From Desulforapulum sp034007745 (GTDB taxonomy: Bacteria > Desulfobacterota > Desulfobacteria > Desulfobacterales > Desulfobacteraceae), in assembly GCA_034007745.1 (NCBI GenBank), contig JAVEQI010000002.1:1-64000 (forward strand): DNA of 64,000 nt. Reading direction: 5' to 3'. Under the pieces are notes generated by a model, which was not told the DNA's origin, did no database searches, and saw nothing but the letters and a program-made list of their open reading frames with translations. The translations under genes were made by a program, and so were the position numbers. Positions 1 to 7,427 of this stretch are shown in pieces (the stretch's first letter is position 1; each line of letters begins with the position of its first letter).

Positions 1-236
1 TATGTTTTATTTCAGGAATGTTAAGACTCAACCACAACATGTTGTGCCAATACCTGGTTGAATGCATATTTCAACTCTTAAATAATTTTTCATACTTTTC
101 TTGACTAAAAGCATCTTCCTATCTGTAACCCTTGATAAATATTGTCAGTGTCTGATACTATTTGTCGCAAATGGTAGTAAATTTGCATTTGTGAATAATT
201 TAACTCTATTTTTAAGCGAACTGGAATAAAATAAAT
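1..236. other. AT-rich leader region, no gene
   Basis: I see no coding region here. The only structure I can point to is a perfect 14-bp palindrome, CACAACATGTTGTG, at 33-46, which could be a regulator site for a gene beyond the window edge. The sequence just before the next gene is AT-rich and has no convincing Shine-Dalgarno site. Confidence 0.4.
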
Positions 237-566
237 ATGCCATACCTCTATCTTCTGATTGCCGTTATATTTGAAATCCTGGCCACTTCGGCCCTCAAGG
301 CTGCGGCAGATCGTACAAGCCTTGGACCTGTCCTTGGAGTTGCCTTTGGATATGCCCTTTCCTTTTACTTCCTGGCCCTGGTGTTAAGAACCATTCCCCT
401 TGGCATTGCCTACGCCATCTGGTCCGGGGTGGGTATCGTGAGTCTTGCCGCTATCGGCGTGGTCTACTACAAGGAGAGCCTTGATTTTGCGGCAGTGTTA
501 GGTTTGGGGCTGATCGTTGCAGGTATCCTTGTTGTAAATCTTTTCTCAAAAACGGCGGGCCATTGA
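237..566 (+). CDS. Small multidrug resistance (SMR) family efflux protein
   Basis: This 109-residue protein has the length and four-transmembrane layout of the SMR family (EmrE/QacC/SugE type). These proteins are proton-coupled antiporters of cationic compounds and work as dimers in the inner membrane. Helix 1 carries the essential acidic residue as Glu13 (VIFEILATSALK). Helix 3 has the family pattern AYAIWSGVGIVSLAAIG, and helix 4 ends in VAGILVVNL. The gene stands alone with no close partner, and no clear ribosome site precedes the ATG. Family assignment is secure. Whether the substrate is a quaternary ammonium compound, guanidinium or something else cannot be read from the sequence. Confidence 0.9.
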   Translation: MPYLYLLIAVIFEILATSALKAAADRTSLGPVLGVAFGYALSFYFLALVLRTIPLGIAYAIWSGVGIVSLAAIGVVYYKESLDFAAVLGLGLIVAGILVVNLFSKTAGH

Positions 567-685
567 GATTGTAAACATGTCGGTCTTGTCTTAAGGGAGC
601 TGGAAGAAAATAATATACGCATATCGTCCAGGACTTTTGTTCGTTTTCAAGGAGTGATGACGTTGCCTAGTGAGCTATGTGCCTG

Positions 686-730
686 TTGTCACAGCGGTCC
701 TTGTCACAGCGGTCCTTGTCACAGCGGTCC
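686..730. repeat. Tandem repeat, 15 bp x 3
   Basis: Three identical head-to-tail copies of TTGTCACAGCGGTCC fill 686-700, 701-715 and 716-730. They lie downstream of the SMR gene and directly before an inverted repeat. Three 15-bp units without spacers are not a CRISPR array. They may be slippage products or an iterated protein-binding site. Confidence 0.85.
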
Positions 731-733
731 TAT

Positions 734-754
734 AGACGCCCAATCTGGGCGTCT
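734..754. repeat. Palindromic repeat AGACGCCCA/TGGGCGTCT
   Basis: A perfect 9-bp stem (AGACGCCCA, 3-base loop, TGGGCGTCT) lies between the SMR gene and the convergent DUF362 gene. The same core occurs in a longer form at 14597-14629, so this is a dispersed palindromic repeat. Its position between converging genes fits a bidirectional terminator, although no long T tract follows on either strand. Confidence 0.7.
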
Positions 755-765
755 CCAATTTGGGA

Positions 766-1911
766 TCAATGGTTTGATTTTTCTTTTTTCCAGGTTAGAG
801 CTTTAAGTTTCGTAAGCTCATATTTTCTTGAACCAAGACCAATCTCTTCGGCGTAGGCCAACTGAATCTCCCAGTCTACATCCGGGTAGAGCCCCTTGAA
901 TTTATCCTCTCCAGGTGCTTTATTGTGTTTGAGACAGGTGTTGGTGAAACCCTGCTGCTTATTGACAAGATCCACAGAAGCCTGGTCAATGGCAACGGGA
1001 TCAGTCGAAGCGACAATGCCGATGTCCCTGACAATGGGGGCATCGTTGTAGGGCAGGCAGTCACAGGCAGGGGAAATGTCGGCTATAAAGTTGATAAAGA
1101 GAGTCTTGTTCTCCTTACCCGCAACAACCCCCTTGGTATACTCCATCATTTTTTCGAGGAAGACCGGCACGGCCTGGTTCCACTGTATGTTTATCGATTT
1201 GGTGGGGCAGCGGATTATGCACTCGCCGCATCCAATGCACAACTTCCGGTCAATGGTAGCCTTTCCCTCTGCAAGTGTAATTGCATCGGCCGGGCAGTTG
1301 TCCGCACACTCGCCGCACCCAATGCATGTCTTCTTCTTTACCTTGGGGCTCACGTTTGAATGCTGCTCTAACTTGCCTCTTCTCGATGCGCATCCCATGC
1401 CAAGATTCTTGAGTGTCCCGCCAAAGCCTGATAGTTCATGTCCCTTGAAGTGGGCAACCGAAATAAGGGCGTCGGCCGCAACGATCTCCTGCCCGATAAA
1501 GACCTCCTTGCAGTGCTTTAGGTCGACCTTGACACCGATTTCGCTCTTGCCCCTCAGCCCGTCGGCAATAACGATTGGCGTGTTGTCCATGCTTGAAAAG
1601 CTGAACCCATTTGCAACGGCCGTTTTTATGTGGGAAACCGAGTCGCTCCTTGTGCCAGCATAGAGTGTGTTGGCATCGGTTAAAAAGGGCAGGGCTCCCC
1701 TCTCTCTTATGGCCCCGGCGATCTTGCGGACATAGGGCGGGCGGATAAAGGCCGTGTTGCCCATCTCCCCAAAGTGGAGTTTAATGGCGGCAAGGTTGTT
1801 TTTATCAAGGATTTTATCGAGACCGGCCGTGACCAGGAGCCTTGTAAGTTTCTCCAAAAGATTTTCCCTGGAGTTTGCCTTGAAATCTGTAAAATAAACG
1901 GTAGCGGTCAT
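766..1911 (-). CDS. DUF362 domain protein with two [4Fe-4S] clusters
   Basis: The protein is about 381 residues from the chosen start. Its N-terminal and C-terminal parts form a DUF362 domain, and a bacterial two-cluster ferredoxin segment sits in the middle: CIGCGECADNCP at about 196-206 and CIGCGECIIRCP at about 225-235. Both have the CxxCxxCxxxCP pattern of [4Fe-4S] clusters. The function of DUF362 proteins is unsettled; a cytoplasmic electron-transfer or cofactor-related role is likely. I chose the internal ATG at 1911 because AAGGGA lies 7-8 bases upstream of it; the longer frame to 2004 has no such site and runs to within a few bases of the LysR stop codon. It may be cotranscribed with the upstream LysR gene. 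Confidence 0.85.
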   Translation of the reverse strand: MTATVYFTDFKANSRENLLEKLTRLLVTAGLDKILDKNNLAAIKLHFGEMGNTAFIRPPYVRKIAGAIRERGALPFLTDANTLYAGTRSDSVSHIKTAVANGFSFSSMDNTPIVIADGLRGKSEIGVKVDLKHCKEVFIGQEIVAADALISVAHFKGHELSGFGGTLKNLGMGCASRRGKLEQHSNVSPKVKKKTCIGCGECADNCPADAITLAEGKATIDRKLCIGCGECIIRCPTKSINIQWNQAVPVFLEKMMEYTKGVVAGKENKTLFINFIADISPACDCLPYNDAPIVRDIGIVASTDPVAIDQASVDLVNKQQGFTNTCLKHNKAPGEDKFKGLYPDVDWEIQLAYAEEIGLGSRKYELTKLKALTWKKEKSNH

Positions 1912-2000
1912 ATTTTTTTCCCTTATGTATGTTTTGGAAATTTTGGTGGTTTCCATGATTGTGCAACAGATTTTTATCCTAATAAAATTTGTCCTTATTG

Positions 2001-2906
2001 TCAATTTTGTGAAAATAGTATCTGATGTTCAATAAATTTTCGAAATGCTTTGGCCAGGGGAGATTCGCTGCGATTTTTATATCTTGTCAGGTAAAATTTG
2101 CGTTCAAGGTTCAAGCCGTCAATCATCAGGGCTTTGAGGGTGCCGGCGGACAAGGCTTCGGCAACGGCAACAGGAGATAGAATTGAAATGCCGATATGGT
2201 TTTTGATACCCTGAATCACAGCCTCTGTGCTGCCGAGTTCTGCGACGATATTAAGGTCTTTACTGCCCAGTCCCTGGGCGGCCAGCTGTTTCTGTATGGA
2301 GATCCATGTTCCGGAGCCGGCTTCCCGTGTAATAAACGGTTCACCGGTAAGGGCCTTGATGGTGATATTGGTTTTCCCGGCCCATTTGTGACCTTGGGGG
2401 ACAACAACCTGCATCTCTTCATTTATCAACTCTTTCTGGACAAGCCGCTGATCGTTGGATTTTGCGCCGACAACACCTATTTCCAGGGAATTGGACAGAA
2501 TATCAGCGATTATTTTTTTGGTGTCCCCCACAATCAATGAGATGTGGACTTCCGGGTAGGTCTGCATGAAGCCGCCGATGAGTCTAGGTAGAATATATCC
2601 TGCCGGGGTGGTGCTGCTGCCAATGACCAAGCGGCCTTTGATCTTTCCATGGAATTCGGACATGGCAGCTTCTGTTTCATCGTAGAGTGTGGAAAGCCGT
2701 ACGGCATAGTTGTACAGCAGTTCTCCTGCTTTTGTGGGAATCGCTTTTTTATTCAGACGGTCAATGAGGTTGACATCAAAATGCTGCTCAAGATCCTTGA
2801 TGTGACTGCTGACCGTGGGCTGGGACAGGTTCAGCCCTTCTGCGGCTTTTGAGAAACTGCTATGTTCGATTACTCTCTGAAATATTTTCAGTCGCCATAA
2901 ATCCAT
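2001..2906 (-). CDS. LysR-family regulator, probably of selenium genes
   Basis: This is a LysR-type transcriptional regulator of 301 residues. The N-terminal winged helix-turn-helix reads FSKAAEGLNLSQPTVSSHIKDLE at about residues 17-39, followed by a periplasmic-binding-protein-like effector domain. It is transcribed away from the YedE-type transporter operon, and a palindrome at 3091-3111 lies between them, the classical LysR arrangement. From memory, this subfamily travels with selenium metabolism genes (yedE, yedF), which agrees with the neighbours; the selenium link is inference. I start it at 2906 because AAGGA precedes that ATG at good distance; a longer frame reaches 2963 without a comparable site. 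Confidence 0.85.
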   Translation of the reverse strand: MDLWRLKIFQRVIEHSSFSKAAEGLNLSQPTVSSHIKDLEQHFDVNLIDRLNKKAIPTKAGELLYNYAVRLSTLYDETEAAMSEFHGKIKGRLVIGSSTTPAGYILPRLIGGFMQTYPEVHISLIVGDTKKIIADILSNSLEIGVVGAKSNDQRLVQKELINEEMQVVVPQGHKWAGKTNITIKALTGEPFITREAGSGTWISIQKQLAAQGLGSKDLNIVAELGSTEAVIQGIKNHIGISILSPVAVAEALSAGTLKALMIDGLNLERKFYLTRYKNRSESPLAKAFRKFIEHQILFSQN

Positions 2907-3090
2907 TTTGCTTTCCTTATTGATGGGATAATAATTTACCGGAGCCCTTGCCACATATGACACATTCTATTGGTATTATCAATTTATTTTATTGAAATTA
3001 TAGATATCTAAAAAAGGTACTCGCCTTTTGTAAAATACAAAATAATTCTTTGGTAATTCACTGGGATATGCATAGGAGTCTTAAATGAAT

Positions 3091-3111
3091 AACATCAAAA
3101 TTATTGATATT
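3091..3111. promoter_or_regulatory. Palindromic operator candidate in the lysR-yedE gap
   Basis: The arms AACATCAA and TTGATATT flank AATTA, giving a 21-bp near-palindrome 7 bp upstream of the -35 box of the yedE operon. The same element is conserved as a perfect palindrome (AATATCAA-AATTA-TTGATATT) at 11162-11182, in front of the decayed operon copy. Position and symmetry fit a binding site for the divergent LysR regulator; this is inference. Confidence 0.55.
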
Positions 3112-3117
3112 ATCACT

Positions 3118-3146
3118 TTGACAAATAAAGTTTCTTTTTATAGCTA
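3118..3146 (+). promoter_or_regulatory. Candidate sigma-70 promoter of the selenium operon
   Basis: A consensus -35 box TTGACA lies at 3118-3123. Weak -10 candidates follow at 3139-3144 (TATAGC, 15-bp spacing) or 3141-3146 (TAGCTA, 17-bp spacing). It sits between the palindrome and the yedE ribosome site. The same stretch is retained in the relic copy near 11187. Confidence 0.5.
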
Positions 3147-3181
3147 TGTCCCAAAACTATTCTAAAAGGAGAATTTGGTTG

Positions 3182-4261
3182 ATGAAAAATTATTTTTCAA
3201 CTCGTTGGGGGATTATCGGTGTAGGCGCATTTATCGGCGTTATTGCGGCGGTCTTGCAGAAATTGGGCAATCCGGGAAACATGGGGATCTGTGTGGCCTG
3301 TTTTGAAAGGGACATCGCCGGTGCCATCGGGCTGCATCGTGCAGGTGTTGTGCAGTATATGCGGCCGGAGATTATCGGTTTTGTTCTAGGGTCCCTGGTG
3401 GCGGCCTATCTCTTCAAAGAATTCCGACCACGGACCGGTTCGGCGCCCATTGTACGGTTTGTCCTGGGCGTTTTTGCCATGATCGGCGCCCTGGTTTTTT
3501 TAGGGTGTCCGTGGCGGGCACTGCTAAGGCTTGCCGCAGGTGATGCCAATTCTATTTTTGGACTTTTAGGACTCACGGCGGGAATCTGGATCGGCACGCT
3601 TTTTTTCAAGGGCGGGTACAGTCTGGGACGTGCCCAGAAGACTTACACTTCGGTTGGGTGGCTGCTGCCGTTGACCATGATAGGGTTTCTGGCATTGATG
3701 CTGATTTTCCCCCAGGTTAAGGGAGAGGCTAAAAGTGACATCCTTTTTTACAGTGTCAAGGGTCCCGGTATGATGCATGCACCACTACTGATTTCGTTGG
3801 CAGCCGGCCTTTTTATAGGGTTTTTAGCCCAGCGTAGCAGGTTTTGTACAATGGGGGCCTTCAGGGATCTGATCCTGTTCAAGCAGGCCCATCTCTTCAC
3901 AGGGCTTTTGGCCCTTGTCGTGTTTGCCTTTATCACCAATTTGGCCTTGGGGCAGTTTCATCCGGGGTTTGCCGGACAACCGGTGGCCCATACCATGCAG
4001 ATCTGGAACTTTGGCGGTATGGTGCTGGCAGGTCTTGCCTTTGCCCTGGCCGGTGGATGCCCGGGACGGCAGCTTTTCCTGGCCGGTGAAGGTGACGGTG
4101 ATGCCGCCATTTTCGTGATGGGAATGATTGTGGGGGCAGGTGTCGCCCATAATTTCGGGTTGGCAAGTTCGCCCAACGGTGTTGGCCCCCATGGTATCGC
4201 TGCTGTGATGGTAGGCCTTATCGTATGTGTTTTCATCGGTTTTACAATGAGACAAAAATAA
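3182..4261 (+). CDS. yedE: YedE-family selenium/sulfur transporter
   Basis: This polytopic membrane protein of 359 residues belongs to the YeeE/YedE family. It carries the conserved cysteine signatures GNPGNMGICVACFERD near the N-terminus, LGCPWRALLRL, RSRFCTMGAFRDLIL and GGCPGRQLFLAGEGDGDA. From family knowledge this long form is the putative selenium transporter found in organisms that use selenium, whereas shorter relatives carry thiosulfate. The start at ATG 3182 is preceded by AAAGGAG at 3165-3171; the frame stays open back to 3146 without a ribosome site. It heads an operon with a TusA-like protein, a DUF3343 protein and a kinase-fold protein. Selenium as substrate is inferred from family and context. 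Confidence 0.88.
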   Translation: MKNYFSTRWGIIGVGAFIGVIAAVLQKLGNPGNMGICVACFERDIAGAIGLHRAGVVQYMRPEIIGFVLGSLVAAYLFKEFRPRTGSAPIVRFVLGVFAMIGALVFLGCPWRALLRLAAGDANSIFGLLGLTAGIWIGTLFFKGGYSLGRAQKTYTSVGWLLPLTMIGFLALMLIFPQVKGEAKSDILFYSVKGPGMMHAPLLISLAAGLFIGFLAQRSRFCTMGAFRDLILFKQAHLFTGLLALVVFAFITNLALGQFHPGFAGQPVAHTMQIWNFGGMVLAGLAFALAGGCPGRQLFLAGEGDGDAAIFVMGMIVGAGVAHNFGLASSPNGVGPHGIAAVMVGLIVCVFIGFTMRQK

Positions 4262-4276
4262 TTTAGGAGAATACAG

Positions 4277-4498
4277 ATGAGTAACCGATTAGATGCCACC
4301 GGACTCTCTTGTCCCCAGCCTGTTTTGCTGACCATGAATAAAATGAAAGAGCTGCAGCATGGCGAGCTTATGATACTGGTGGACAACGATACCGCGAAGG
4401 AGAATGTGAGCCGCATGGCCCGGAGCCAGGGCTGGGATGTGACGGACGTTCAGAAAAATGAAACCGGGTATCAGCTTACCATTAAAAAGGACGCTTGA
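4277..4498 (+). CDS. TusA/YedF-like sulfurtransferase (SirA domain)
   Basis: This 73-residue single-domain protein has the SirA/TusA fold signature. LDATGLSCPQPVLL contains the invariant CPxP motif with Cys12, the residue that carries persulfide or perselenide in the family. It follows yedE by 15 bases with a good AGGAG site. It corresponds to the N-terminal half of the selenium-associated protein YedF, and the DUF3343 gene just downstream supplies the partner module. The likely role is handling reactive sulfur or selenium delivered by the transporter; direct evidence for selenium is lacking. Confidence 0.85.
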   Translation: MSNRLDATGLSCPQPVLLTMNKMKELQHGELMILVDNDTAKENVSRMARSQGWDVTDVQKNETGYQLTIKKDA

Positions 4499-4501
4499 CC
4501 C

Positions 4502-5053
4502 TTGTCCTTATTCGGGTTTTTAAGACAAAAAAAAACAGAGACAACACAGGACCGGTCCGTGGAGCGGGCAATCCTGGTATTTGACAATACAAGTGAGGTC
4601 ATCCGGGCCGAAGGCGTTCTAAAATCGGCTGGATGGTCCATCAGGGTAATGGGGCCGCCTCCGGAGATTCGAAGCGGGTGCGATCTGGTCATTGAGATTC
4701 CCCTTATGGAGAGGTTGAACATTCTGCGAACCCTTGAACGAAAAGGCCTGCTTCCCATTGAAACTGTGCCGGTGGTAAGCCCCCTGCTGCAGCCGGTGGA
4801 TCTTTTTCAATCTAAGGATTTCGGTGATTACCTGATGGTTCGGGCCGCAAACATGAAGTTGACCATCCATAAAAAATCCCTGGTCATCGTCAATATTTCA
4901 GGTGGCGGCTGTCCGGATGTTCCTTATCTGGCAGAGGCGATGGTGGGGAAAAAACTTGACGAGTCTCCGAGCCCCAGAGAAATCGGGCATACCCTGTGTG
5001 GCTATGCCCTTCAACTGGCCTATGAGGAGATAAAACGACAATGTTTGCCGTAG
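4502..5053 (+). CDS. DUF3343 domain protein of the selenium operon
   Basis: This 183-residue protein starts at a TTG codon, with AAGGAC nine bases upstream and only 3 bases after the preceding stop codon. Residues of about 20-95 form a DUF3343 domain (AILVFDNTSEVIRAEGVLKS..., PPEIRSGCDLVIEIP). DUF3343 is typically the partner or second domain of YedF-like selenium proteins. The C-terminal third contains a conserved-looking ISGGGCPDVPYLAEAMVG segment that I cannot assign. Its end overlaps the next gene by 13 bases, which suggests translational coupling. The biochemical function is unknown. Confidence 0.75.
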   Translation: MSLFGFLRQKKTETTQDRSVERAILVFDNTSEVIRAEGVLKSAGWSIRVMGPPPEIRSGCDLVIEIPLMERLNILRTLERKGLLPIETVPVVSPLLQPVDLFQSKDFGDYLMVRAANMKLTIHKKSLVIVNISGGGCPDVPYLAEAMVGKKLDESPSPREIGHTLCGYALQLAYEEIKRQCLP

Positions 5054-5961
5054 TTGGAACCGTGCCTGACGAAGACTTCCCCCTTGTGAGCGGCAAGGTT
5101 ACCATGGATGGTGACAAGATTTGTATTCAGGGACACTCGGTTCCTGTGAACCGGGGAACCCCGGCCCTGCTTGCTGCGGCTATAAAGACATGTGAGACGC
5201 TGAATTCGAATCTCCCTTTTGGCTGCTTGGTGGGGGATATCGGGAAGGGTGCCGGTAGCCGGCGGCTGTATGCGACCCTTGTCGAACAGCTTACGTCGTT
5301 TGATTCTGGGCCAGGTGATTCTCAATTAAAAACAGACAAGCGGTCAGAAACAGGCACGGACTTAAATGTCTTTGTGTTTCATTACCTGCAGCCGGATGTG
5401 GACTGGCACAACCGGATTTTAATGGCCATGGAAAAGATGCGTAAACGGCCGGTGCTGATTGCAGATGCAGGATTTATGTATGCGGCCAAGATGAGCGGAT
5501 TTGCCGCTGAATATGATCTTTTTACACCCGATGCCGGTGAGCTTGCGTTTCTGGCAGATGAAGCAGCCCCGCACCCCTTTTACACACGGGGGTTTGTCCT
5601 GCACGAGGAAAACAAGATACCGGAACTTATTGCCAGGGCCTATGAACATGAAAATGCGGCCCGTTGTCTCCTGGTCAAGGGAAAGACGGATTATGTGGTC
5701 GACGAAAAACAGATCCATGCAACGGTTGACACTCCCCTGGAAGATGCCATGGAGGCCATGGGGGGCACCGGTGACACCCTTGTCGGTATTGTTTCTGCCC
5801 TTATCGGTACGGGTATGTCCGTCATAAAAGCTGCTGCGCTTGCTGCAAAGGTGAATCGATGGGCGGGACATTATGCCCGTCCAACACCGGCAACCCAGGT
5901 GATAGAGATCATTGAGCAGATACCCAGGGCCTTTTCCAGGGTCCTTCGGGAAGAGAAATAG
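5041..5961 (+). CDS. YjeF C-domain / ribokinase-fold protein of the selenium operon
   Basis: The 306-residue protein resembles the C-terminal kinase-fold domain of YjeF (ADP-dependent NAD(P)HX dehydratase family). Its most recognisable part is the C-terminal nucleotide-site motif EAMGGTGDTLVGIVSALI. It also contains GDIGKGAGSR near residue 64 and FTPDAGELAFLAD in the middle. The ATG at 5041 overlaps the preceding gene and has GAGGAG upstream. I do not claim it repairs NAD(P)HX: in this setting the ribokinase fold may act on another hydroxyl or seleno/thio substrate. The last 120 or so codons are duplicated in degenerate form at 11240-11618. Confidence 0.75.
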   Translation: MFAVVGTVPDEDFPLVSGKVTMDGDKICIQGHSVPVNRGTPALLAAAIKTCETLNSNLPFGCLVGDIGKGAGSRRLYATLVEQLTSFDSGPGDSQLKTDKRSETGTDLNVFVFHYLQPDVDWHNRILMAMEKMRKRPVLIADAGFMYAAKMSGFAAEYDLFTPDAGELAFLADEAAPHPFYTRGFVLHEENKIPELIARAYEHENAARCLLVKGKTDYVVDEKQIHATVDTPLEDAMEAMGGTGDTLVGIVSALIGTGMSVIKAAALAAKVNRWAGHYARPTPATQVIEIIEQIPRAFSRVLREEK

Positions 5962-6070
5962 GAGATGGAGATATATGGACAACGCCTTTGCACATGGATT
6001 CTGCCTCCACAATAATCGTTTGGGGCACATGGTCCAGCAATCAACCTTGATTTGCAGATATAGATTTATA

Positions 6071-6094
6071 CCAATATACCAATATACCAATATA
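6071..6094. repeat. Short tandem repeat CCAATATA x 3
   Basis: Three perfect head-to-tail copies of CCAATATA occupy 6071-6078, 6079-6086 and 6087-6094, upstream of the promoter for the double-cubane gene. They look like slippage in an AT-rich intergenic region. Confidence 0.8.
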
Positions 6095-6137
6095 GGAATA
6101 AGCAATACAGAAACAATATTTTATCAATATTATCAAA

Positions 6138-6166
6138 TTGACATTCCAAGCCATTTAAAATATTAA
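6138..6166 (+). promoter_or_regulatory. Strong sigma-70 promoter candidate
   Basis: TTGACA at 6138-6143 and TATTAA at 6161-6166 are separated by exactly 17 bp, about 100 bp before the double-cubane protein gene at 6270. This suggests that the reductase-ABC transporter operon has its own promoter and does not depend on read-through from the selenium operon. Confidence 0.65.
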
Positions 6167-6269
6167 TCCCGTTCGATTAAAGATCAAAACACGCGTCAAT
6201 ATTTGAAATTAAATTAGTTACAACCCTCGGGACATGGTCGTTACTATATAGGAAACAGGACGTATTTTT

Positions 6270-7427
6270 ATGAAAGATACAGCTCAAACACTTCAGGAGG
6301 CCCTTGCTCCATTTAAACGAATGGCTGAGGAAGCTCTTCTTAAAATTGTTACTGCCGCCGAAGAAGGCCGTAAAATAGCGGGGATTTACTGCGCCTTTGC
6401 ACCGCAAGAGCTTGTCCGTGCGGCAAATGCCATTCCCATAAGCCTCTGCGGCAAGAGTGAAAAACCAATACCGGCAGCGGAATCTGTGCTTCCTCCATCC
6501 CTTTGCCCGCTTATCAAATCGAGTTATGGTTTTGCGCTGACCGACACATGCCCATATTTTCAAGCTTCGGATTTTATTATCGGCGAGACAACATGTGACG
6601 GTAAGAAAAAGATGTTTGAACTAATGGCAAGGCTGAAACCCGTTCATGTGATGCAGCTTCCCTATGCCGCAGACAACCTTTTTGCCCAAACCTTCTGGCA
6701 AAATGAGGTGATAAGACTCAAAGAGTATATAGAGGATAAAACAGGAACCGAGATTACTGACCAGGCGCTTTGTGAGCAGATTATGCTGTGCAATGAAAGG
6801 CGAACTCTCCTGAAAGAGATCGTTTATAAGTGTTCAACGACCCCTTCACCCATTTCCGGATCAGACATGCTGTTGATCACCGAAAGCAGAAATTTTGCCG
6901 TTGATCTTCCCTCCTATAATCTTTTATTGGAAGATTTTATCAAAACCCTTGATGGGATAAGGGATGCAGGAGGTGTAATCAAAAACAACCCTCCAAGGAT
7001 TCTCATCACAGGCTGTCCCATGGGCAAGGGAACTGACAAGATCTTGGGGCTTGTGGAGGATTCGGGTGGTTTTGTTGCATGCCAGGAACATTGCAGCGGG
7101 TTAAAGAGCTTTGACAGAGTCGTTGATACATCCATACCTCCCATGGAGGCACTTTCTCTCCATTATCTAAACACTCCATGTTCCTGCATAAGTCCGAATT
7201 CCGGGCGATTATCCCTTCTTTCAAGGCTGATCAACGATTTTCAAATAGATGCTGTGGTGGATATAACGCTTCAGAACTGTCACACCTACAATGTGGAGGC
7301 GAGGCTGATTGAGGAGCTTGTGGAAAAAAAACACGAGATCCCCTTTCTTCACCTTGAAACAGGATATTCCCCCTCGGATACGGAACAGCTTCGGGTCAGG
7401 GTTGAAGCTTTCCTGGAGATGCTTTAA
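6270..7427 (+). CDS. Double-cubane-cluster-type reductase (HgdB/BcrB family), paralogue 1
   Basis: The protein has 385 residues and belongs to the 2-hydroxyacyl-CoA dehydratase/benzoyl-CoA reductase subunit family. It is closest in layout to stand-alone double-cubane cluster proteins. Candidate cluster ligands are SLCPLIKSSYG, TDTCPYF, GETTCDGKKK, ITGCPMGKG, ACQEHC and LQNCHTYN, the same frame of cysteines seen in the paralogue at 11716. In this family an ASKHA-type ATPase donates low-potential electrons to the clusters; the likely activator is encoded at 13285. Its stop codon overlaps the start of an ABC transporter gene by one base, so reductase and importer are probably coexpressed. The substrate is unknown. 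Confidence 0.8.
   Translation: MKDTAQTLQEALAPFKRMAEEALLKIVTAAEEGRKIAGIYCAFAPQELVRAANAIPISLCGKSEKPIPAAESVLPPSLCPLIKSSYGFALTDTCPYFQASDFIIGETTCDGKKKMFELMARLKPVHVMQLPYAADNLFAQTFWQNEVIRLKEYIEDKTGTEITDQALCEQIMLCNERRTLLKEIVYKCSTTPSPISGSDMLLITESRNFAVDLPSYNLLLEDFIKTLDGIRDAGGVIKNNPPRILITGCPMGKGTDKILGLVEDSGGFVACQEHCSGLKSFDRVVDTSIPPMEALSLHYLNTPCSCISPNSGRLSLLSRLINDFQIDAVVDITLQNCHTYNVEARLIEELVEKKHEIPFLHLETGYSPSDTEQLRVRVEAFLEML

Larger units (their letters stand above)
5975..6166 (+). pseudogene. Remnant of a small gene after the kinase-fold gene
   Basis: A 63-codon frame opens with MDNAFAHG behind a clean GGAGATGGAG ribosome site, 13 bases after the kinase-fold stop. In the relic copy the matching frame at 11630 reads MDNAIAQGRHQISPDMTVLAI, and ISPDMTVLAI resembles the start of DUF1858-type domains. 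In this copy the protein loses that pattern after about eight codons and runs into a low-complexity AT-rich tail. I read it as the 5' end of a lost fifth operon gene, not a functional protein. Confidence 0.45.

Noticed and set aside
686..730. CRISPR-like array
   Set aside because: Units are only 15 bp and directly abut without spacers; no cas genes are present.
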